In this document: in pieces, positions 1-8,500 of the stretch
Position numbering within the stretch: position 1 is the stretch's first letter
How the letters are laid out: each line of letters starts with the position of its first letter
Source of the DNA: Anaerolineae bacterium
GTDB lineage: Bacteria > Chloroflexota > Anaerolineae > Aggregatilineales > Phototrophicaceae
Length of the DNA: 57,581 nucleotides
Assembly (NCBI GenBank): GCA_022842885.1
Contig: JALHOR010000025.1
Location: forward strand, 1-57,581
Direction of reading: 5' to 3'
Notes under the pieces: generated by a model
The model's input: only the letters and a program-made list of their open reading frames with translations
Told to the model about the DNA's origin: nothing
Database searches by the model: none
Program-made: the position numbers and the translations under genes

Positions 1-259
1 CATATTGCAAACCGCTATCGTATGCTGCCCGCGCCCATATATCCACGCTGCCAATATGGGTTAAACCATAACTGATATTAAAAGTTCGCTTAGTCGGTTC
101 AGGTGGGGTGGATTCTGTTGCTTTGGGTGAAGGTTCAACTGAGGATACTTTTTGCTTGCATAACCGACAAGTCAGCCAGCGGTCAGGTGCGATGTATAAA
201 CTGCCTTCGGCATGGCAATTGGGACAGCGGCGCGGCGCTAATGACCGGATTTTACTCAT
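1..259 (-). CDS. Partial protein with N-terminal zinc ribbon
   Basis: The reading frame starts at the ATG at 257-259 and runs off the left edge of the window without a stop. A GGGGGAA Shine-Dalgarno-like stretch lies just upstream of the start. The N-terminus holds a CPNC motif, then CRLC about 20 residues later, which makes a four-cysteine zinc ribbon. A Ser/Pro/Thr-rich linker follows, and then a segment reading SYGLTHIGSVDIWARAAYD. Zinc ribbons of this kind often sit at the start of regulatory or membrane proteins, but too little is visible to assign a function. The gene is divergent from the amine oxidase, with about 105 bases between them. Confidence 0.6.
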   Translation of the reverse strand, partial: MSKIRSLAPRRCPNCHAEGSLYIAPDRWLTCRLCKQKVSSVEPSPKATESTPPEPTKRTFNISYGLTHIGSVDIWARAAYDSGLQY

Positions 260-364
260 GCATTTCCCCCTATCATACAACACTCATAAATCATTGTAAC
301 GCGAAATTGGGGTAAAATTGTGCTGATATTCGCGTGAATCGGCAATTCAATAAGGATAATCACG

Positions 365-1768
365 GTGACAAAACGCAAATCAATTTTTTCGCGGCGGGCA
401 TTTTTACGTTATGTGCTGGCGGCGGGCAGTGCCAGTATGCTGCCCCTAGCATTATTGAAATCAACACCAGTTCGGGCGCAATCTGATAGCACAATTATTG
501 TCATTGGGGCGGGGGTTGCTGGGCTTGCGGCTGCCAGCTATTTGCAAGAATCAGGTTATGAAGTGCTGGTTTTAGAAGCGCGAAATCGTATTGGTGGGCG
601 CGTTTGGACGAATCGTACTTTAAATAATATTCCGCTGGATTTAGGGGCTTCTTGGATTCATGGCATCCAAGATAACCCGCTGACGGCATTGGCTGATGAA
701 GCAGGTATAGACCGCATCGAAACTGATTATGATTCCATTGCAACTTTTGATACTGATGGTACACCCTTGGATGATGCAGCCTATACCACCGCCGAAGCCC
801 ATTTTGAGGCACTTTTAGAGCGTTTGCTGGCATTGGCAGAAGAACTCGACGACGATATTTCTTTGGGCGCTGCGATAGAGCGCGTGTTGCCAGAATTCGA
901 CCTGACGGAAGCCGATTTGAAGCGCCTTAACTATAGTCTCAATACCACGATTGAACATGAATTTGCTGCTGATGTCTCGGCATTATCGCTGTTTTACTGG
1001 AATGAGAGCGATGCTTTTGATGGCAACGACGTTATTTTTCCCGGCGGTTATGATTGGCTGACGACACTGCTGATGGAAGACTTGGATATTCAATTAGAAC
1101 AAGTGGTCGAAAAAATAGAATACGATAGCTCAGGGGTCGCTATCATCACGAATAAAGGTACTTTTGAAGCTGATTATGCGATAGTGACTATTCCGCATGG
1201 TGTCCTCAAAAGTGGCAGCATCATGTTTGACCCACCACTACCAGACAACAAACAGACTGCTATCCAAAATTTGCACAGCGGCGTCCTTAACAAATGTTAT
1301 TTACAATTTCCAGAGGCATTCTGGGGCGATGAAACCGATTTATTAGGGTATGTTTCGGATGCCAAAGGGCAATGGTCTGAGTGTTTGAATCTATACAAAT
1401 ATCTGGGATTGCCGATTTTGTTATGCTTCAACGCTGGAGAATTTGGCGAAACCATTGAAGCATGGTCAGATGAAGACATTGTTGCCAGCGCCATGACAAT
1501 GCTGAAAACCATCTATGGCGATAACATCCCGCAGCCGACAGGTTGGCTCATCACGCGCTGGAAAAGTGACCCGTTTGCGCGTGGGTCGTATTCCTCAATC
1601 GGGGTCAACGCCAGCCTAGAGGCGATAGCGGCACTGGCAGAAGCCGTAGATGATGTATTGTTTTTTGCCGGGGAAGCCACCTCCCAAGAATATCCCGGTA
1701 CGGTGCATGGGGCGTTACTCAGTGGTTGGCGGGCGGCTGACGAAATCTTGGCAATAGATGCTATGTAA
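365..1768 (+). CDS. Flavin-containing amine oxidase (FAD-dependent), Tat-exported
   Basis: This is a 467-residue flavin monoamine oxidase family protein, expected to oxidise an amine to the imine/aldehyde with release of H2O2. It opens with a twin-arginine signal (SRRAFLR at residues 9-15, hydrophobic stretch, then VRAQS), so it is probably exported folded with its FAD. The dinucleotide-binding GAGVAG lies at 48-53, the ribose-binding Glu near 71 (VLVLEAR), and the family RIGGRVWT motif at 75-82. The C-terminus carries FFAGEATS and GTVHGALLSG, which contact FAD in this family. The start is GTG with AAGGA eight bases upstream. The substrate cannot be told; polyamines or aromatic amines are typical. 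Confidence 0.88.
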   Translation: MTKRKSIFSRRAFLRYVLAAGSASMLPLALLKSTPVRAQSDSTIIVIGAGVAGLAAASYLQESGYEVLVLEARNRIGGRVWTNRTLNNIPLDLGASWIHGIQDNPLTALADEAGIDRIETDYDSIATFDTDGTPLDDAAYTTAEAHFEALLERLLALAEELDDDISLGAAIERVLPEFDLTEADLKRLNYSLNTTIEHEFAADVSALSLFYWNESDAFDGNDVIFPGGYDWLTTLLMEDLDIQLEQVVEKIEYDSSGVAIITNKGTFEADYAIVTIPHGVLKSGSIMFDPPLPDNKQTAIQNLHSGVLNKCYLQFPEAFWGDETDLLGYVSDAKGQWSECLNLYKYLGLPILLCFNAGEFGETIEAWSDEDIVASAMTMLKTIYGDNIPQPTGWLITRWKSDPFARGSYSSIGVNASLEAIAALAEAVDDVLFFAGEATSQEYPGTVHGALLSGWRAADEILAIDAM

Positions 1769-1844
1769 GATAAACTAATATCATCGTAAAGAAATCTCTT
1801 GCTTGTGTGGTAGCATTATCATCTATTCTAATGAGGCATAAGGC

Positions 1845-3566
1845 ATGTTCAAACGATTTATCGGAATAATAGTTTTGTGTTTGGGGTTATTTTTGCCAGT
1901 GTTGGCACAAGACGGTGAAGTTTATATCCATGCGCTTAGTTATAACGATGGCATCCGCGAATATACTGGCACGCTGGCAAATGCCGAAGATATTGTGGTC
2001 ATTACGATATTTCGTGTGGTCAAAAATCACACCATCTATATTTTTGTGCAAGGGAGCGATGATTATGATCCCTTGATTGCTATTTACGATTCTAGAAGCA
2101 TTAGCAATCCAACGGCACAACCCTTGGCAGTGGATAATAATAGTGGTGGTCAGACAAATGCGCTTATTCAATTCACGGTGCCGGATGACGATGATTATGT
2201 GGCAGTGATTCGTTCGCTGGATGGCATTGGTGATTACCGTGTTGTTGCCGGGGTGAATACGCCGGACGTGCTGCAAGAAGCCATTAGCGATACCACGTTC
2301 AACAGCGAAATGAACAGCGCCGCCAATTTCTCTTGTGATACTGCGGCGCGAGCAGAACGCCCAATTTTGAGTGGCACAACACAGCGCATGGAAACCCCTA
2401 ATTTTGTCATTCACTATACATTGGAGGGCGAAGACGCTACGACGCCAGAATACGCAACTGTGTTATTGGTGGCGCTAGATAATGCGCTGCGTTTCCAGAC
2501 GCAAGTATTGGGTTGGGTGCTGCCGCCCCAAGATTGTGGTGAAGGCAGTGATAATCGGTTGGATGTCTATATCATTGCGCTGGAGGATGGCACCTTCGGC
2601 TATGCCTATAAAGATAATTTTGTAGGCGATAACCCGAACACAGTAGGGCGTGAATTGAACGCTGCCTACAGCCATTTGGTGCTTGATAATGATATGATTT
2701 TTGAGAGTGATGAAATTTCTATCGGTGTGGAAGAAGCTTTTTTGCGCTTGCAAAGCACCGCCGCCCACGAACTACATCACAACATCCAATTTGGGTATGA
2801 TGCCCGCGATTTTTACTACGGTTTTTATGAAGGTGGCGCAGTCTGGATTGAAGCTAATTTGTATAACGAACCGCAATTTGTGGGCGAAGCGGCGCAAAGC
2901 GTTTTTGATTACCCTGATGTTTGCATTGGTGCCGCACCAGAAGATACTTCCCCGCCGCGTTGGTATGGTGAATGGCTCATGATTGATTCCATCATGCGCG
3001 ATTTTGGTCAGACGGCGTATCGCCAGATCTGGGAATATTTGATTTTGGAACAAGGACTCACAGGTTTTTATAACGCACTGGTAGTCTTGGGCAGTACCCC
3101 ACAAGATTTAATGAAACGCTTGGCGATTCGAAATCTACTACAAGATTATGATTTAAATGCTGTTTTTGTCGGTACAGTGCGTGTCGAGGCAACTGTGACA
3201 GGCATAGGTGAATACACACCAGGAACCACTGGGATTCAACCACTTGGGGTAGATTATGTGCGCGTGACTGCCCCGCCCGGCGTCTATACATTTGAAATCA
3301 GTGGCGGTCCCTTTGAGTTATTTTTAGTAGGCATTGATGATGCCACTAAGACGGCGCAGGCGTTCAGTCTAAGAGCCGGTGGCAATGTGGATACCACAGC
3401 TTTTACGCATACCTATGTGATTATCCTGAACACCGAACAACATATCGAACCTTTGGATTGCCAATATACCGATTGGCGCTTGATGGTGAACGATGGCAGG
3501 GGCTTTGCCACAACCCCGCCCGATTATGATGTGTGGAATAGTTCACGATTTATCATCGCTGAGTAA
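1845..3566 (+). CDS. Secreted putative zinc metallopeptidase with HELHH motif
   Basis: This 573-residue protein has a clear signal peptide (IGIIVLCLGLFLPVLAQ). An N-terminal beta-rich region of about 120 residues (DYDPLIAIYD ... VPDDDDYVAVIRS) looks like a bacterial pre-peptidase/PPC-type domain. A Cys-containing linker follows, then a domain with HELHH at residues 308-312 and downstream acids in EGGAVWIEA (E329, E336), one of which could be the third zinc ligand. This fits a gluzincin-like fold, but I cannot name the peptidase family. The C-terminal part (GVYTFEISGGPFEL) resembles a second small beta domain. It probably acts outside the cell. A strong terminator follows directly. Confidence 0.7.
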   Translation: MFKRFIGIIVLCLGLFLPVLAQDGEVYIHALSYNDGIREYTGTLANAEDIVVITIFRVVKNHTIYIFVQGSDDYDPLIAIYDSRSISNPTAQPLAVDNNSGGQTNALIQFTVPDDDDYVAVIRSLDGIGDYRVVAGVNTPDVLQEAISDTTFNSEMNSAANFSCDTAARAERPILSGTTQRMETPNFVIHYTLEGEDATTPEYATVLLVALDNALRFQTQVLGWVLPPQDCGEGSDNRLDVYIIALEDGTFGYAYKDNFVGDNPNTVGRELNAAYSHLVLDNDMIFESDEISIGVEEAFLRLQSTAAHELHHNIQFGYDARDFYYGFYEGGAVWIEANLYNEPQFVGEAAQSVFDYPDVCIGAAPEDTSPPRWYGEWLMIDSIMRDFGQTAYRQIWEYLILEQGLTGFYNALVVLGSTPQDLMKRLAIRNLLQDYDLNAVFVGTVRVEATVTGIGEYTPGTTGIQPLGVDYVRVTAPPGVYTFEISGGPFELFLVGIDDATKTAQAFSLRAGGNVDTTAFTHTYVIILNTEQHIEPLDCQYTDWRLMVNDGRGFATTPPDYDVWNSSRFIIAE

Positions 3567-3584
3567 TTTACCTCTTTGGCAATG

Positions 3585-3616
3585 AATACGGATGACTACA
3601 GCATCCGTATTTTTTT
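3585..3616 (+). terminator. Rho-independent terminator after the metallopeptidase gene
   Basis: The arms AATACGGATG (3585-3594) and CATCCGTATT (3602-3611) pair perfectly over ten bases around a seven-base loop. T residues run on to 3616. It lies 19 bases after the stop codon. Confidence 0.88.
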
Positions 3617-3653
3617 GCTGTTGATATGGTTTGTATCTCGTATGCGATATAGG

Positions 3654-3667
3654 GAAACATATGTTTC
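3654..3667. promoter_or_regulatory. Perfect 14-bp palindrome upstream of cheW
   Basis: GAAACATATGTTTC is a perfect palindrome 57 bases before the cheW start, inside the only spacer from which the chemotaxis pair could be transcribed. It may be an operator, but no convincing -35/-10 pair was found with it, so this is a weak call. Confidence 0.3.
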
Positions 3668-3724
3668 TCTTGCGTTTCCGGTGTATATTTAAGCATAGAC
3701 TCAACCTATACGCTATTTGCTCAT

Positions 3725-4303
3725 ATGACTCCTAGTAACACTGCTTCTATTGATTGGCAAGAACTGTTGGCAGATTTGGAGACGGATAACACCGACCATT
3801 CTGCCGATATACTTCAGATGCGGTTGCAGCAGCGGGCAAAAGCCTATGCTGCCGCAACTGAAACAACGATGGTCGTTAGCGAAGAAGAAACGTATACACT
3901 GCTCACGTTTCGGCTTGGCACAGAACGGTATGCATTGGAAGTGCGCTATATTCGCGGGGTACGTCCTTTGGCGAATTTGACCCGTGTTCCCGGAACACCC
4001 GTGTTTTATCGCGGGGTGGTCAATGTGCGCGGCAAGATTATCACCGTGCTAGATTTACAAGGTTTTTTTGGCGGCGGCACGGGTGAAATAACCTCACGGG
4101 AATTGATTCTCACAGCGGCTGCCGGGCTTGATTTGGCATTATTGGCAGACCATATTGAGGATGTCACGACTTTGCCTGTGAGTGCTGTTAAACAAGTTGA
4201 GATGCTTTATGCTCATGGTATCACCAATGACCGTCTGGTCATTTTAGATATTGATGCTTTATTCAGCGATGACCGATTAATTGCAGGTGGCAAAAATGGC
4301 TGA
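3725..4303 (+). CDS. cheW: CheW-like chemotaxis coupling protein
   Basis: A 192-residue protein whose C-terminal ~140 residues form a CheW domain (FRLGTERYALEVRYIRGV, then VPGTPVFYRGVVNVRGKIITVLD, the usual ligand-proximal strands). CheW couples methyl-accepting receptors to the CheA kinase in the cytoplasm. About 55 extra residues precede the domain, including a charged stretch rich in Gln and Ala, so it is longer than the classical ~160-residue CheW. The stop overlaps the start of the receptor gene, so the two are translationally coupled. No cheA, cheY, cheR or cheB is present in the window. Confidence 0.88.
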   Translation: MTPSNTASIDWQELLADLETDNTDHSADILQMRLQQRAKAYAAATETTMVVSEEETYTLLTFRLGTERYALEVRYIRGVRPLANLTRVPGTPVFYRGVVNVRGKIITVLDLQGFFGGGTGEITSRELILTAAAGLDLALLADHIEDVTTLPVSAVKQVEMLYAHGITNDRLVILDIDALFSDDRLIAGGKNG

Positions 4304-5531
4304 GGAACAACAACAAATCTGGCAGCGAACAACGGCGCTTATCATGAATCCGATGGTGCTGTTTACCGGGATAGTGACGGCAATTCCGGCGCTTATCATC
4401 GCTTTCATTTTGGATATCTCAATTGATTTTATCGGTTTCGAGATTTATGTCGCGCCCTTATTTGCTTTTTTCTTTGGGCTAATCGCTGGCATGGTCATTT
4501 ATTTTTATAGTTATCGGCGTTTAGAGATGATGCTGCGCCAATATACACAACTGCTAGATAAAGTAGCATCCGGGGATTTGCGCGTGCGGTTGGATGTGGA
4601 AGGGATGAATGTTGCCACCCGTGAAGGCACCATGCTGAGTCATCTGGCAAGTGTTTTGAACCGCCTATTGGGTAAATTCCAGACGATGGTACAGGATTTT
4701 AACAAAGCTATGCTACGCCTCGAATCCGATACGCGAGCCATTCTGGATGCCACATCGCGCCAGATTATCATGGCGAATGAACAGGATGCTGTTGTTACTG
4801 AGACGATTGCGACTGTGAATCAGGTGCGTGCCACAGTGACCGAAACAGCAGAACGAGCGCAAAGTGTGGCAGAGACAGCACAATTATCGGTGGATATTTC
4901 GCGCACCGGGCTAGAATCTGTCAGTGAAACGGTAGATGGCATGGAATTGATTCGGCGCAAGGTGGAAGATATTGCCGATAATATTCTGGTGCTATCCGAA
5001 CATACGCAGCAAATTGGCGAAATTATTGCGGCAGTCAATAATCTGGCTGACCAATCGCGGATGTTGGCGTTGAATGCTTCGGTAGAAGCCGCACGGGCGG
5101 GCGAAGAAGGCAAGGGGTTTGCAGTGGTGGCGATGGAAGTGCGTAACCTCGCTGACCAAAACCGCGATGCGACCATCCAAGTGCGCGAAATTTTGGGGGA
5201 AATCCAGCGGGCGACCAACAGCGCCGTGATGGTGACGGAAGAGGGTAGCAAAGGCGTAGATAGTGGGCAACAGCGAGTGAATAAAGCCGGTGATGCTATC
5301 AACGAATTAGCGAAAGCCATAGAAGATGCTGCTATGGCGGCGATGCAAATCGCCGCCAGCACACGCCAGCAGACCATTGGCATGGATCAATTAACAGGCG
5401 CGATGCGAACAATTAAACACGCCACCACCGAAACAGTGAGCAGCACCATGCAGGTCGAAGCCAGCGTGCAGCGGTTACGCGATGCTGCTAATCGGGTTAA
5501 CGAAGTGCTGAAAGGCTTGCAGTTCGATTAA
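4296..5531 (+). CDS. Methyl-accepting chemotaxis protein with no periplasmic sensor
   Basis: The ATG at 4296 follows AGGTGG by five bases and overlaps the cheW stop by eight bases; an upstream TTG at 4281 is less likely. The ~411-residue product has two membrane segments close together near residues 18-70 (roughly GIVTAIPALIIAFIL and FAFFFGLIAGMVIYFYSY) with only a short loop, so no real extracellular ligand domain. A HAMP-like linker and the long helical signalling domain follow. The conserved hairpin tip (LNASVEAARAGEEGKGFAVV) lies near residues 255-280 and matches the family closely. It should pair with the upstream CheW. Its input could be membrane state, a partner protein or a cytoplasmic signal. 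Confidence 0.9.
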   Translation: MAEEQQQIWQRTTALIMNPMVLFTGIVTAIPALIIAFILDISIDFIGFEIYVAPLFAFFFGLIAGMVIYFYSYRRLEMMLRQYTQLLDKVASGDLRVRLDVEGMNVATREGTMLSHLASVLNRLLGKFQTMVQDFNKAMLRLESDTRAILDATSRQIIMANEQDAVVTETIATVNQVRATVTETAERAQSVAETAQLSVDISRTGLESVSETVDGMELIRRKVEDIADNILVLSEHTQQIGEIIAAVNNLADQSRMLALNASVEAARAGEEGKGFAVVAMEVRNLADQNRDATIQVREILGEIQRATNSAVMVTEEGSKGVDSGQQRVNKAGDAINELAKAIEDAAMAAMQIAASTRQQTIGMDQLTGAMRTIKHATTETVSSTMQVEASVQRLRDAANRVNEVLKGLQFD

Positions 5532-8500
5532 TCAATTGCTGGTATCAATCCCCGTATTCAAAATTCGTTCATAAAATGCCTGCTGCTGATCGCGCAATAT
5601 CTCCAATTCGGTCAGCAGTGGTGGCTCTATTGTGATATTTGGTGGTAGCACCGCCCCTAATACTGGTGGCGCAATGACCCCTATTTGGGGTGCTTGAGTC
5701 AGCATATCAACTTCTGGCAGCAAATAATCTACAAATGAGATGGGTTGTAACTGCTGCAAAAATGCAGGTGCGATTTGCTGTTCTTGCGAAAAGGCTGTTG
5801 GCAACGACGGTTGCGGCAGCCCGGCGGCGCTCACATAAAAATTCTCATCATAACGGAAAGACAAGGGGCGAACTTGAGTCTGGGCTAACCACGGCACAAC
5901 ATCCTCCAACAATTGATACGGATTGCGTGGCGTATGTGGGTCAGGGGCGAAATTCGTCAGCCAGCCTGCTTGTGGGCTATACAACGCCATGATACGTTCT
6001 AAATTATCGGCTAAGGCAGTTTTTGTGCTGGCTGGCAGCGGATTTAGAGGCGCAATATACAGTTCATCCAACAAGGGCGCGAGTTGGAAAGGACTCGCAT
6101 TTATGCCATAACGGGTCAAGCGCATGAGGTGCCAAGCCCGGAAAAACTCGTCTTGTTGGGCGTTAGCAGTCGTCGTGGTTGGTAGTGACAAATCAGGCTG
6201 ATACAGCGGCGGAATCAGGCTTTCGGGACGAAATTGTGCCATTAACGGTACAATCTGCGTTGGGTCTAAATAGGGTTCAGCCGTCATGCCGGTGCTATCA
6301 TGAAAATTTAATGGGCGATTGCGGGCATAGGTGTAGAGTGTCCCATAAATATCTTGCCGTATCGGGTCCGGTTGCAAAAAGCGAGCAATTGCCGGGTCAT
6401 AAACCCGCAACCCCATCAATCCATAATCGGTTGTTGGGTCAAAAAGTTGCCCTGCAAAGAGAGGCATAATTTGTGTTATCTGTGCCTCTACGCTAGCCGG
6501 ATAAGTGGGATAAGGATAAATTCTTTCGCCAAAATTGTTAAATTCCAATTGTTTATCTGGCAGTGTGAGCAGTTCGCCAGCCTGATTGACGAAGCGGCGG
6601 GCAGTGTAGGTGACATCGTTCAAATGCCAGAGGGCATCGCCTGTATCACTTAGCGTTAATAAGCGTTCTTGTGGCGATAAATACAAGTATTGTTCGGTGC
6701 TATTCGCTTGAGATGTATTTTCCAGCGCCAACGGCACAATGCCATCATAATACAACCGATAACTGGTGTCATTCGTGACCCAAGTCATGGGTTGGCTGAA
6801 AATAGGGTCATAACTCAGGTTCAGGTTCACCGGGTTGCCAAATTCATCCTGACCTGTCACGGCTATCAAGCGTTGTTCCGGGTCATATTCAAAAATGAGT
6901 TGATAGCTGGTTTCTTGGGTACGCAAATTGCCATCGGGTGCAACTAATATGTTGCCACTGGTATCCACAATGGGCTGAATATACACATAATCAATCGTTT
7001 GTAGATTTCCGGCGGCATCGTACTGATATTCTGTCCGCAAAATATCGGGAGTATCTTGGGCGACCAATGGCACAGCAACTGCCGTCATTAGCAGCAAAAA
7101 CACCATAGCGCGATAATGTTGCCAACGTGCCAGCGGGAATAAGCCAATAATCCCTACAAAAATCACAAAACCCGGTACAGGCAGGCTGGCTGTGCTAGAT
7201 ACATCTTGGCGTGTGGCGCTAATCAGTTGATTGTTGGCATTGTAAACATAAGTGGTGCGAATGCCATCGCGGATAACAGCAGTGCGGTTGCCCGCCGCAT
7301 CGTAAAGCACACTGAGGGTATAGACAGTTTCGCCAACATCATTCAGCCAACGTTCATCAATCAAGCGATTCATAACATCATAACTATAGAGCATCCGCCA
7401 ACCATCACTCACGCGGTCTGCCCCAATGAGATTGCCAGCGCCATCATATTGATAGATAAATCCCTCTAATGGGGCATTGTTGGCATCAAAATGAATCAGG
7501 TTGCTCACATACCCCGCAGCATCATAGGTATAGCGCGTGACAACCCCATTGCTCCGTGCTAATTCAATTAATTGCCCGCGTTGATCATAGCTTAGAGTGA
7601 CAAAATGCTCGCCCAGTTCCATGCGAACAAGTTGATTTAGCGGGTTGTAGGTATATTGGGTTGTACCTGTTTCACCAGCATCGCGCACGATGACATTACC
7701 CAGCACATCGTATTCGTAAGTGATACCAACCCCGCCTTGCTGGAATGCTTTTAGCCGACGATGAGCATCATAAGTCATGGTAATGGGGTCGCCATTGGTG
7801 GGTTCAACGCTGGTGAGATTGCCCGCCGCATCATACCCATAACGCACGGTTGTAGCCCCATCGGTAGCACCACATGGGGGGCGAGTTTGATAGTTGGTGG
7901 CGATTAATTGTCCTGCCAAGTTGTATTCATAACAGGTGATACTGCCATCTGCCTCTAGCCGTGAGATAACTTGCCCACGAGCATCATATTCAAAACGTCG
8001 GATAAGGGTTGCGCCTTCTCGAAGTTCCGTCAATTGCCCATTGGCATCCACCGTATAGGTCAAAAGCTGACGCGGTTGGTTAGCCTCTACAGTGGGCAAT
8101 CCCAAGCTGTTCAAATTGCCATTCGTATCGTAACCAAAGGTCACATCTGCCAAGGTGGGAAAAATGACGCGGGTGATTTGATAATAACTGTTGTATTCGT
8201 ATTCAGTGATATTCCCCGATGGGTCACTGATTTGGCGCAGATTGCCGACTCTATCATAAGTGTACGACCAAACACTTGCCGTTGGGTCTACATAGCGCAC
8301 CCGCCGATTTAGAGCATCATAGGCAAGATTAATCACTGCGGGGGTATCAGCTACATTGGGTAGGGTGATACTGATGAGATTGCCAGCATCATCGTAGGCA
8401 TAGCTATATTCAATTTTTTCATCTACAGCAACCGGTTGGTCACAGGCAGTTGGTTCAGGAGTAAGCCGAATTTCGACGCGGCGTAGTTTATCTAAGATGT

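Noticed and set aside
103..315. Short plus-strand frames at the left edge
   Set aside because: The minus strand has a better gene there: zinc-ribbon cysteines, a good start and a ribosome site.
3669..3700. A sigma-70 promoter for cheW (TTGCGT with TATATT)
   Set aside because: The spacing between the two boxes is only eight bases, too short for sigma-70.
4820..5383. A 187-codon frame antisense to the MCP
   Set aside because: The MCP on the other strand matches its family throughout; the antisense frame is Ser/Thr/Arg-rich filler typical of such shadows.
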